64,000 nt of DNA from NCBI GenBank assembly GCA_018292915.2, contig JACVVK020000143.1, forward strand, positions 1,038,501-1,102,500, in the 5' to 3' direction. Under the pieces are notes generated by a model that was not told the DNA's origin, did not search any database, and saw only the letters and a program-made list of their open reading frames with translations. Shown piece by piece: positions 44,512 to 57,600 of this stretch. A program made the position numbers and the translations under genes. The DNA comes from Batillaria attramentaria (Eukaryota; Mollusca; Gastropoda; Batillariidae). Position 1 is the first letter of the stretch; each line of letters starts with the position of its first letter.

Positions 44512-45548
44512 CAGCATGAGCAATGCCAATATCAGTTTGTAACCAAGGCTTTCATAGGTCTATTCACTTCTCAGTTGGGCAATACGGCTATGTGAACAGT
44601 TTGATCGGCCCATGAAGGTAAAGTTTGATTTGATGAACTTACGGCTTGTGATTTCTTTTTCATAATACTAAACGAAATGGAGGCTGGTGTTGAAAACAAC
44701 AACATCATTAGTATTTACGTTGACGGATTTAAGCGGAGCTGCCGTGCACAACAGTGAGCTACGTTCATCAACCCTCCAAGTGTGAAGGCGGTTTATTTCA
44801 ATGGTTGTCTGTGAGACTGATGATGACGATGAAACTTTATTTATTAACGGTAAAAGTTTTGACAGAAATTCACCAGTTTGCAAACTTGCCGTTGCTAATA
44901 CTACAAAGACTATCTACTGAGGGAAAAATGGAGCAAAATATGAAAGAAACAAAATTCAACACAGAAAATTATGCACTAAACGACAAGAAACAAAACCATA
45001 GAGAAAATCGTCCATCAGGTCCAAACGTATTCACACACACGTGCGACCTCTGAGCTGAGTTTACGTAGAACTCTACGTCTTTGGTATGACAGAGGTCACA
45101 AGTGCCGACCAACCAACCAACCAACCAACCAGTCAGATGAACAACACCAACAACACACGCTACAAACGAAGAGTCAAACTTACGATGAACATCAGTTTAT
45201 TTCAAACGAGGTATACAGAATAATGAATGTATTTTAGCCATAATATATTTGTCATGAGAGAGACAAGATCTGCCCAGATGCCAGATAGGCTTGATATTAT
45301 GGAATGAATGACGTTGCATCAATTACAGTCACTGAACAAGTAGACAGTTGGAGGCGTCTAGTGTCTAGTGTTTAGTTTCACAAAAAAATCTGTTGTTAAG
45401 GAAAAATGGAGAAAGACAGGAAACCTGAACCACGGGACAAAAACCCATCATCAAACGGAAAGAGAAAAGAAAACTGCGTTCAAATTTATCTACATCATGA
45501 TCAGATGTGACGTGTATTGAATCAAACGCTTGTCGATACCCTTATATA
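44512..45548. other. Intergenic between convergent genes
   Basis: No coding character; an (AACC)n run at about 45109-45131. It should hold the 3' UTR of the unknown gene. Confidence 0.45.
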
Positions 45549-45787
45549 CAGACTTCAACATAAGTCAAGGACCACCTTGACAGACAGGTCTAATTTTTAA
45601 GAATTCACAAAAAATAGAGATCATGGAATCTTTCATTTTTTTTTTTTTTTTGCTGTGAAAGTGTTAAAGGGTTAACAATGCATCCTGCAAAGCTTGCTGA
45701 AGCTGAAAAACCACCATGTGCTGCACGGACATCTTCCAGGAATTTTAGCCAAATTTGCAAGTGGTCCTTGACTTATGTTGAAGTCTA
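45549..45787. mobile_element. Tc1/mariner-like MITE, about 240 bp
   Basis: A perfect 26-bp inverted repeat (agacttcaacataagtcaag gaccac and its complement) lies at 45550-45575 and 45761-45786. Both ends sit in TA-rich sequence, as expected for TA target sites. No transposase remains. Confidence 0.75.
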
Positions 45788-46532
45788 TATATATATATAT
45801 CGAGATTTCAACCAGTTTCTTGTTGATAATGAATATTTTGAAAAACGTTTGCAACGTCATAGGTACCCACAAGAACGTAAGAGCTTATGCGAAGAAACCT
45901 TGCAACAGGAATTGCAGAAAACATAAAAGCAAACAAACAAGAACAACCGTTTTAGGACAAGAGGAAAGGCAAGCACGCAGCAACACTAAATAAATAAGCA
46001 AAAGATCATCATTGATTATGAATGTAATTACAATTAGAGTAAATCAGACCACAATGTAAGCAAAGAACACAAAATGAGCAAGACCAGTGCAAAATTTCTT
46101 TTCAACCGTTTCTGTATCTAACAGCCCCAGAATGCACCTTCACGGAGAAGCCTTGGGTTACTTCCGCTATTCAAGGCGTCTAGAATTTGAACGGTAACTA
46201 CCGGAGAAACTGTGAGATGTGAGGATGTTACTGTAACAGTAACATGAAGCTCACTGACCCGGATCCACACAGACAACAGTAAAATACTACACGTGATCTT
46301 CGCTTGATCGCCTCAGTGTACGTCGCATCAGTATAGGGTGCAAGCGGCAAACCACCAAATACTAAAAGAGCGGGAAAAAGACTTAAAATCTCAAATATTT
46401 CAAGTTATAAGAGACATGAAACATGGTGCTACATGTACGACTACAAGCAGAGAATAACATGACATACATTACGCGTAACTCCCAGTACCCACGACTAGTG
46501 CGTAGTAACAAGCAAAAACACATGATGGTGAA

Positions 46533-46563
<31 letters not shown>

Positions 46564-46658
46564 TATGCCATGACTAATGGCCACACATACAATGCATTGT
46601 TTGTCGTTGCTGCATGCTGCTAATTCAAATGAACGCAGACGGACAGCACCACCAGAGA

Positions 46659-46919
46659 TTAAGTATTGGAATGCGCGTTATCTCCTTTCTCCTTCACACT
46701 GGGCAAGGCGTGACCATTGGCTCTTGACTGACGTGTGGTGCCATTTTCAGCTGGCGCCCCCTCCCCGTTCACCTGCCCCTTGCCGCTCTTCTTTTTCCCT
46801 CCCTCCTTCCGCTCGGGTTTGGGTTTGGGCGGTCCTTGGGTGCCGGGCTCCATGTTGGAGTAGACTGACGAGTTGAGACTGTACAGCTTCAGGGCATCGT
46901 ACACCATCTTGTACTGGTC
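46659..46919 (-). CDS. PTPR exon 20: D2 end and basic tail
   Basis: It encodes DQYKMVYDALKLYSLNSSVY, ending D2, then a low-complexity tail (PPKPKPERKEGGKKKSGKG) and a stop. Confidence 0.9.
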   Translation of the reverse strand, partial: DQYKMVYDALKLYSLNSSVYSNMEPGTQGPPKPKPERKEGGKKKSGKGQVNGEGAPAENGTTRQSRANGHALPSVKEKGDNAHSNT

Positions 46920-49900
46920 CTGAACACAGACATGACATAATTACTTATTGTCTGAGTGGTAAGTTCACGCGTTCTACAGGTAAGTGTTTGCGTGCGGGAC
47001 CTGAAGGTCTGCTTATGAACTGACTGTACTTACTGCTGCTTGGAATTCGGTCATTCATAACGACAACTATCTATTTCACGTACCACGTGATATGAGATGA
47101 CTGAATGTGAATGTTCAGACTCTTGTTCAGTCAGCGCGAATAAGTTGATTAGTTCTGGCTTAACACCTTTACACTAGATAGGACACATCAAAGTAGAGAG
47201 TAAATCTGTAAATTGCTGCAGGCAAACATCTATATTCCCAGGCTCATCTCTTCTTATGTCCTGCCATTAAAACTCGTAGGATAGATGTGATAGCTGAAAG
47301 TAGAAAGTGGATCTTACAACTGCAACTTAACGATAGATATGACAGCTCATAGTAGACATAGGATATTGAAACTGTCGCGTGGTGACACGTACAAAGGAAG
47401 AGACGATCTGTGGTCGCAAGGTCCGGAGGTTGCCAACGACAGCTGGGACTGACACTGGGGCTTCTTCCAGCCGCTGTAGCAACTGAGACAACGCCACGAA
47501 CACTCCACTCATCTCTCCTCCCGTCCTGGTTATACAGACAACGTCCACATTAGTACAACAGTATTACAGACAACGTCCACATTAGTACAACAGTATTACA
47601 GACAACGTCCACATTAGTACAACAATATTACAGACAACGTCCACATTAGTACAACAGTATTACAGACAACGTCCACATTAGTATGTACAACAGTATTACA
47701 GACAACGTCCACATTAGTACGTACAACAGTATTACAGACAACGTCCACATTAGTACAACAGTATTACAGACAACGTCCACATTAGTACGTACAACAGTAT
47801 TACAGACAACGTCCACATTAGTACAACAGTATTACAGACAACGTCCACATTAGTACAACAGTATTACAGACAACGTCCACATTAGTACGTACAACAGTAT
47901 TACAGACAACGTCCACATTAGTACAACAGTATTACAGACAACGTCCACATTAGTACAACAGTATTACAGACAACGTCCACATTAGTACAACAGTATTACA
48001 GACAACGCCCACATTAGTACAACAGCATTACAGACAACGTCCACATTAGTACAACAGTATTACAGACAACGTCCACATTAGTACAACAGTATTACAGACA
48101 ACGTCCACATTAGTACAACAGTATTACAGACAACGCCACGAACACTCCACTCACTCTCCACCCGTCCTGGTTATACAGACAACGTCCACATTAGTACAAC
48201 AATATTACAGACAACGTCCACATTAGTACAACAGTATTACAGACAACGTCCACATTAGTACAACAGTATTACAGACAACGTCCACATTAGTACAACAGTA
48301 TTACAGACAACGTCCACATTAGTACAACAATATTACAGACAACGTCCACATTAGTACAACAGTATTACAGACAACGTCCACATTAGTACAACAATATTAC
48401 AGACAACGTCCACATTAGTACAACAGTATTACAGACAACGCCCACATTAGTACAACAGTATTACAGACAACGTCCACATTAGTACAACAGTATTACAGAC
48501 AACGCCACGAACACTCCACTCACTCTCCACCCGTCCTGGTTATACAGACAACGTCCACATTAGTACAACAATATTACAGACAACGTCCACATTAGTACAA
48601 CAGTATTACAGACAACGTCACTATCAGTACAACAGTATTACAGACAACGTCACTATCAGTACAACAGTATTACAGACAACGTCCACATTAGTACAACAAT
48701 ATTACAGACAACGCCCACATTAGTACAACAGTATTACAGACAACGTCACTATCAGTACAACAGTATTACAGACAACGCCACGAACACTCCACTCATCTCT
48801 CCTCCCGTCCTGGTTATACAGACAACGTCCACATTAGTACAACAGTATTACAGACAACGTCCACATTAGTACAACAATATTACAGACAACGTCCACATTA
48901 GTACAACAATATTACAGACAACGCCCACATTAGTACAACAGTATTACAGACAACGTCCACATTAGTACAACAGTATTACAGACAACGTCCACATTAGTAC
49001 AACAGTATTACAGACAACGTCCACATTAGTACAACAGTATTACAGACAACGTCACTATCAGTACAACAGTATTACAGACAACGTCACTATCAGTACAACA
49101 GTATTACAGACAACGTCACTATCAGTACAACAGTATTACAGACAACGTCCACATTAGTACAACAGTATTACAGACAACGTCCACATTAGTACAACAATAT
49201 TACAGACAACGTCCACATTAGTACAACAGTATTACAGACAACGTCCACATTAGTACAACAATATTACAGACAACGTCCACATTAGTACAACAATATTACA
49301 GACAACGTCCACATTAGTACAACAGTATTACAGACAACATCACTATCAGTACAACAGTATTACAGACATTGCCAAATTATGGATGTTCACCCATGTCACG
49401 GTCAACTTTCAAAGTCAGTGCAAAAAACAAACAAAAAAACAAACAAACAACAGCCAGCCAACCAACCAACCAACCAACCAACCAAAATAGTGCAGATGAA
49501 ATTTCTGAAGACCCGTAATACAGGCCAAACGCTATTGATATCATTCTACTTGTTTTCACACAAAACAATGTGGCTATCATATTTCCCACGGCCACACCAA
49601 AGACCTACCCATCATCATCATTATCATCATCATCATCAACATCAACAAAACAACACCAACAACAACAACGACGAAATCGACGCCTACAACACACCATCAG
49701 ATTGTGATTACCTGCAGATAACAAGGATGAGGTTGTCGTCAAGCTGGTTGCTAGGGACGCCGAAGATGGCGGCCTGTGATATAGCGAGGAGAAGCGGGCT
49801 GCCCGGGTTGTTGTCCGTACACCGGATAACACGAACATTACGCCCACCACGACCCAGGGGAAACTGAACACAACATAAAAGGATTCACGGTACTATGGTA

Positions 49901-51957
49901 GATAAACATGTATATCTCTATTTTCCCATCACTGGGGAAAACGGCGGCTCGCCCGTTTTTGTTTTTGTTTTTTGTTTTACTTCTTTATTATCCCTTTCGG
50001 GAAATTCGGGCTGCTTCCCCCGGGGGAAGCGCGTCGCCGCGGTGCAGCGCCACCCAATACCTATCCTATATTTTTTTCAATTTTGCTGGGGGAGGAAAGC
50101 CGGATTACCCGGAGAGAAACCCCCGATGAGCAGCCCGGTAGCCAGGAAAAACCGGTATCACATATCGCAATCTCGACCTGGGATCGAACCCACGCTTCAT
50201 CGCCATGACATTGGTGACGGCCGTTAAGTAACGCAGCGGCTAAATCCGACGCGCTACCTATTAGACCACCGCTCACCCCTGTTTCCACACTAAACAAAAT
50301 TACATCAACCACAATCACAGCTGATGTACACTGACGCTCAAGTAATATGTATATAGTTTTTGTTTTTTTAAAGTCACTGGTTCACAAATCATGCACATCA
50401 AATATGACATAGCTTACCCGTTTGGCTTTGATGAAATGGATGAATCCCTCCTCGTATCCATTGTGTGTTGTGACAGACTTGCGGGAAACTTTGTACGGTC
50501 CGTACTGGTGGCTCTCTCCCTCGTCAGGGAACATCTCGGGCGCAGTCTGCAGTCACGAGACAGGGACGAGAAAAACAACATGTTTCCTTCTATATTCGGC
50601 ATTTACATCTATCCAACAAAGACGACACTTACGCACATAAAAATCTAATCATAATCATCACAAAATGACACCACAGCAGCGATGACACAGAGAGTGCAGC
50701 CAGATAGAGAACGACACCCCCCTTCCACCTCCGCCCTCCCCCCGAAAAAAACAAACAACAGAAACAAACAAATCAAACACAAAACAACAACGACAACACC
50801 AACCAAACAAACAGAAGAAAAAAAACCCCAACCAACCAACAAACAAAGAAACAAACAAACAAACAAACAAACAAACAAAATGATGATGTGTGCTACAGTT
50901 CAACGTGTGAAATATCTGTAATATCTCAACTGACATCTCCGACAGATAATGGCGGAGCGGAGAAGCAGACGACAGTTGAGATGGGATACTCCGCCACCAG
51001 ACGCCACACGTCCACCACGGTACTCGCCAGCGGAAGTTGCGTCACCACGTAATGATTCTGGTTCCGGTAACCCTGAAAAGTAGGAATGACGACATTTACG
51101 GCGTTAGTCCGGTCCATATTTTAAAGGCCCGTTTTGCTGGACTGCGAGGACGTTCATTATACCTACATGAAGTAAGAAAGTACGGCCTACATAATTATTA
51201 GCGATAAGTTACTGTCTGTATCTGAAAGTGAAATCAGTTCGGTGTGAGGACGAGGTACTCACAGGGAGGAAGACGGCATTGATGTAATCGTTTGTTCCGG
51301 GTACCGATGACGTCAGCAAGGGCCTGTGACTGTCTTCTGTAAAACCAAAAAGGAAGCGGTTCGAGTGTACTGTGTAGAGGTATAGGGGACAACATTAACC
51401 CATTCCATGCGTCTACAGTACACTAGACTGTTAACTCAGGCCAGCCTACCAGCCTCAGCAACAGACGACTCCACTCGGGAAACCCCGAGGCCAAAACCCC
51501 GCCCCTTTACTCTGCCGGGTATTGGCAAAACACAGTACGTCAATGGCGTCAACTTATTGGAAAAGGGGTTATTTCAAGATGAAAGAGACTGCCGTAATGG
51601 CCTTTTTCTTCACGTCACGCCAATGGACTTACTGCTTTCTTTCCATGGTTCAGTCATATCACCTGCATGTGCTTCCTTCTTTGTGGCAAGAAAGTTTGCC
51701 AGACCAAGCCACGTGTTGTGCTTGAAACATTAGCAACGTGTTTTGGTTTTTGCTTCTCGCGGAAAGCGTCCTCCAAACGGAAGTAGTACAACATACAGAC
51801 AAACGTAACCTACTTGGCAGAATGTTGTAAAAGCGGTTCTTGGTGATGTTGTCTTCCTGTCTGCCGGCGGTGTACTCGTTGTCGTCCATGTCCACCTGAC
51901 AGTCCTCAAGTCCCTGATGATCAGACGACATACATACACCGTGTATACAGGCACGCG

Positions 51958-52000
<43 letters not shown>

Positions 52001-52993
52001 ACACACACACACACACACACAGTGTGGCAAGGATTTCCCACAGTCCACGTTTTTGCCTACTGGTTACTATCGTGCTAAGACACTGACCAAAAGTTGTCCC
52101 AGCCAAATGCATTGGCTATCACAATTTAATAAGGTATTTCAATCCACCTGTACTTTCTTACACCGATTTTTTCTTGTGGCTGGTACTTTTCAATGGTGCT
52201 TTCACTAATAAACAGCATTCGGGTCAAGTGACGGGGTATAGAGACGTACACCACTCACCCGGAACTCCGCCTCCATCTTGGTGTGACCGCTGGGCGTGGT
52301 TCTCTCCAGCTCCGTGACGGCGTCCGGCAGTGTGTTCTTGGAGTGCAGCGTTCCGGCCACCGTCAGTCCTACTAGCACCGCCTCGTGCAGGAATATGTAC
52401 TGGTCCTATACAGTCAACATACATTAACCCTTTCACCGTCAGTTCCACTAGCACCGCCTCATGCAGGACTATGTACTAGTCCTATACAGTCAACATACAT
52501 TAACCCTTTCACAGTCAGTTCTACTAGCACCGCCTCATGCAGGCATATGTGCTGGTCCTATACAGTCAACATACATTAACCCTTTCAACGTCAGTCTCAC
52601 TAGTGGGGAGCCGGGGTGGCCGAATGGTAGAGCGTTGGACTTTCAATGCTTGGGTCGTGAGTTCGAATCTCGCCGGCTGGGGCCAGATATTTGTGCTGGC
52701 CTTTTTTCTCGTTGCCCCGTCTTTGATATCACCCTTATGTGGTGGAAAAGGACGTTAAACTCCCAAACACCCACCCCCACCCACCCAGTCTCACTAGCAC
52801 CGCCTCATGCAGGAATATATACGCGCACATCACAGTCTGTTTGTACCACCTACCACTGTCTGGATCATGTTGACGCGGGCTTGACGCAGTTTCCAGACGC
52901 ACGTGTTGAAGTCCAGGGCATGCGTAGCAGCAGCTTCCGTTAGCAGGTTATCCAGAGCTATGTAGGTTCCCGTACGGCCGATACCGGCACTGC

Positions 52994-53044
<51 letters not shown>

Positions 53045-54342
53045 GCACGCAATCACACACGCGCAGAGTGAGATCTGTGTTTGCACGTTAAAACGTATAC
53101 AAAAACGGATATCAGTTTGTGATATTTAGAACCTTTTTCTTTATTGTTCCTCTCCCTGGGGAATGGGTTAATGCTGTAGACCTTTCTACCCCCCCCCCCC
53201 CCCACATCCCCACCCCCATCCCGTTCCAACTCAATCCACCAATGATCGGATATCCACCAACCTGCAGTGCACCACGATGGGCGAGTCCGGGTAGGCGGCG
53301 GCGTTGGCGTTGACAGTCATGTGGAAATCCACCAAGGGCCAGGGGGACACCGGTACGCCCTTGTCTGGCCAGGACGTAAAATGATGCTGGGTCACCTCAA
53401 TCTTACGCCCCTCCTGTCGACGTAAAGTACATCCTTATACCTGAGCGAACTTCAACTCAAATTCTGTTGACTTTTATGGTACATATTATAATATTATGGT
53501 AGCGGGTGGGTGGGTGGGTATTTGGGGGTTTTACGTCCTTTTCCACCACATACGGGTGATATCAAAGACGCGGCAACGATGAAAAAGCCAGCCACTGCCA
53601 CTAGCTCATAATGATGGGATAAGTAAAGTTATGGTCATGTTTAGTCCAATTTCTAAACGTTTCTAAGGAGCTGCCATGAACGCTGTTTTCTCCTAATCTG
53701 TTCTGTACAAAACCATTTTCTAACGTCACTCGATAAAAGTGCGTAAGTGAGACGCATTTGATAAAATCTCAGAATCTTTCACCACTTCCCGGCCGCTGCT
53801 GAAAGTAATGGAACGAACCTTGGCGAGTTGTAGAGTGCGAATGACGTAATCAGCGGTGGTGCGCGAGTTGAGTAAGGTCACGGTGACCGAGCCGAATTTC
53901 TTCTCTCCATGGTCCGGCCAGTACTGCTCGCACTTGTGCTGTACGTCACACACCACAAACACAGCACGTCATACATCACAAAACATTACGTCACAATCAG
54001 AAAAAACATTACGCCACACATGACAAATACAAACAACAAATACACACAAATACGTTATTCGTTACAAACATTACGTTACGCAACGAAAACACAGTACGTC
54101 ACACATCACAAACACAATATGTCACACACCACAAACACAATATGTCACACACCACCAAGCATAATAAAGGCCACTTGTCCAAAAAAAACAAAGTTTCATA
54201 CACCAAAAGAAAATAAGTCTCAAAACTACAAAATAGACTGGCTGTAGGCGTTTGGCGTCGCTTCTGACCTAGTTTCTCTGACAAACTATAAATAGGAAAT
54301 TCGCCAAAAGTCAAAACTGTAGTTTGCTGAATGACGCGTGGG

Positions 54343-54373
<31 letters not shown>

Positions 54374-54603
54374 GGGTGAGAGAGAGAGAACGAACAAACG
54401 AACGAACGAACGAGCGAACGAAGGAACGAACGAAGGAACGAACTTTATTCTCCAACGGAAGTGAATCAAGTGATTCAACGAAACAATGATTACTTTTCAA
54501 TGAGCCGTTGCCACAACAATAGAAATAAAGACTGCAATAGCAACGAAAAAAAGAAAATACAAGAAAGAACAAGAAGACGTGGCAAGCATAAAGAACATTT
54601 ACT

Positions 54604-54637
<34 letters not shown>

Positions 54638-57600
54638 CAGAAACCGACCTTGTCGCCCTCATAAGGGTTAGTGAGCATGACGACAATGTTGATATGTTTC
54701 TCCCACAACATTCGCAGGAAATCATGCAGAATAACACTGTTCGGACCTGCACACAGTACAGACACAATCTGTCATATTCACATTGGTCATAGTGGCGAAC
54801 ACGCCAGCCAAATGACACCTTCATCCCACCAATCAAATGACACCTGCTAAAAAAATGTCGGCCAATCCAAGCCCCTGCCAATTACTTGTTAGCACACGAT
54901 AACATCTGAACCATATATTCCGCGGTTTTGATGTTGTTGCCAAAATCTTGAAATCTTACCTTGTGAGGCTATGAACCTTGGTTCTCCATCGGGACCCTAA
55001 GAAAAAAGAAATGCACATTTCAAGAGAAATGACAATGTCTGCGACTGTAGTTTCTAAGCTTCCAGATCTCAAAATGTCAACAAACCGTTATTGTTTAACC
55101 TCACTGGAAACTTTATGCCGATGTTTTTGGGACAGACGTGTAAATAACTCAAACTAGCGTACAGTAATAATTAACAAGTGACGCCATACTAACGTTCACA
55201 TAACTAGCGTTGATGTAGTCACTGTTGGGGTCACCGTCCAGGACGTTCAGCTTCACGCGGGAATTGTCGTCTGCAACACATGCAAGAGTCAAATATCTAT
55301 TATTTGTCGAATAAATTTATGTTATGTGAAACTCATGTCACAATAGAGCGTCCCAAACGGTTAAAAACAGAACGAAAAGAAGACGAAGAAGAAATGGGGA
55401 AAAAAGAAGAAGAAGAAGAAGAAGAAAATTAGGGAAGAAGACGAGGGAGATATTATTATGCAAATGAGTATCACATGTCATTGAAAACACATCAACTACG
55501 GATCAGGAATCGGGCCTATTTAAAACATGCAGGTGACACAGAATGGATAAATTTCTTTATAATAAATGCACGATTTTATTCATAAAACTCACAAGCGCAG
55601 ATATTCTTGTAGCGGTTCTTCCCCTTGTTGGAGACGTTGAGTGCGACACTGGTCGTACTGATCAGTCCGGTAGGCAGGTTCTGTACACACACCCACAACA
55701 ACATCACGTGACACAGTCACAGGCACTCGGAGATAATGAAGAGGACACACAGACAACGAAACACTAAGACGTCACTTAGCTATGCTATTTGCCGGATCAA
55801 AAGTTCACCAAGCACCGGAAGTTAGATCTCAAGCAGTCACTTGAACCAACACTTAGTAATGCTGGGAATGTCACTACAGGCGTGAGCATACAACTTAACT
55901 TGAAGCGTGGGGGTCAAGTACAGCGTTTGTCTGAGCACCCCGTTTTGCGAGTATGCTAGTTTGTAGTGATTTCTGTTCTCACAATAGAGCGAGATTTTAG
56001 TGATTTTCCTGAGTTTTATATTTGGTAGGGCAAGGTGCATGCCAGGGGGTTGCAAGAGGAGGCAGGCTGCCCGTGAAGCTGGGACTTGCTGCGCACAAGA
56101 GAGACAAAGGTGACTGGGTAAAGTGGCTTTCTGGCCTAACAGAAAGTAGACTAGCATTGCTCCAGTAAGACCTGAGCGGAAAGGAAACATTCAATTTTTT
56201 TTAAACCCCTGTCAGGTGCGTGCCCTTGAATGGTCTGTGCATGGCAATTTTTGTTTCTATACTGAAGCATTTTCAGGGATGACTATGATGCCTGAGGCTT
56301 AAAGGGAATGTATAGGCATTTTGAGGCCCCGTGTATTCTTTGACCTACATCGTATAACATGCGGTGTACGGTGAAGCCTAGTTCGGGCAATCCATGAGTG
56401 ATCGGGGACGCCGATGAAGCCATGCCTAGGTGAAGCCCAGCCTGTGCCACTGTGATCATTTCTGCACGGTGATTTGCCAGATATTGTAATCTGCTTGCAT
56501 TTTCGTACATGCATCATTCTGTTCATTAGATGCGTACGTGCGTTTGCGTGTAATTACGTAAGCATGCGTCTGGCTCGCTGTCTCTATGTGTACCGACAGA
56601 CTCTGCAGTTTTCCCATCAAGGGATAAGTACAGTTTATCTTATGTTATTTCATCAAAACACGAAACAACACAAGATTTTTGAACTGACACAGCCTGCTGG
56701 AAGAAAGACAAAAAGAAAGAAAGAAAGACAGGAAAAGAGATAGAAAGAAAGAAACCTGGAATTGCTCAATGAGAGGCTGTGGGTTGGCGCGCCACCTGGC
56801 AACAGAGGCCGCCAGATCCTTGGTGGCTACGCGGGTACGGGAGAGAGCTGGACTCGTGTTGTAGTACACCTGCTTCTCTCGCTCGCCCTCTGATCCTGTT
56901 GCTATGGAGATACAGACGTCACTAGCCTCGTCTTCGTCTTCGATTGTTTCTGCAAAACACACAGCCAAACAGTGACTCCAGCACACTGTTACGTGGTGAA
57001 TGTTAGAAGAGCCCAACGTCTTACCGAGGAATACGGTGACTGTCAGGCACACACTCTTCACGTAGCGAGTTCTTGTACTGACTGCGGAAGAAGTCTCATT
57101 CACTCACAAAAAGACTCGTGAGCGCGTAGAAAAGTTATAGCTGTGCGGAGTTTATTACAGCACGTCTCTCGTGTCACACTGCACGCTCAAGCTTCGCACA
57201 TATGAGCTTCTCTCGTGCACACCCATACTCGCAAACATCTCAGAGCCTTTATATGCATTCTCTTAGCGTTCTAGCAGATTCTAGACTGACCTATAATGAA
57301 GGGACCAATCAAAAATCAGAACGTAAATCACCTCATTACAATTTTAAAACTGAGAAGAATCCAGAATTATCGAGTACCCGCCCGCCGAATCTAGGTGCGG
57401 TATATAACTACTTCTAATCGTAAACAATTCCTGACAAGGCGATTTGCACGAAATTTCCGGTAGGCTCAGACCTTGATCCTAAACGCGGACCACCTCCCGT
57501 GGCAAAATTAGCTACAGTCAAAACAAGGTTGCCACTTGTAGATTTTTCGTGAAAAACAACAGAAACTTCTAAAACACGGAGAACAGATCTACATTATTAA

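Noticed and set aside
54099..54881. 260-codon minus-strand ORF in the phosphatase locus
   Set aside because: It overlaps the true exon 9 in the wrong frame and includes low-complexity runs; the exon 9 frame is fixed by its neighbours.
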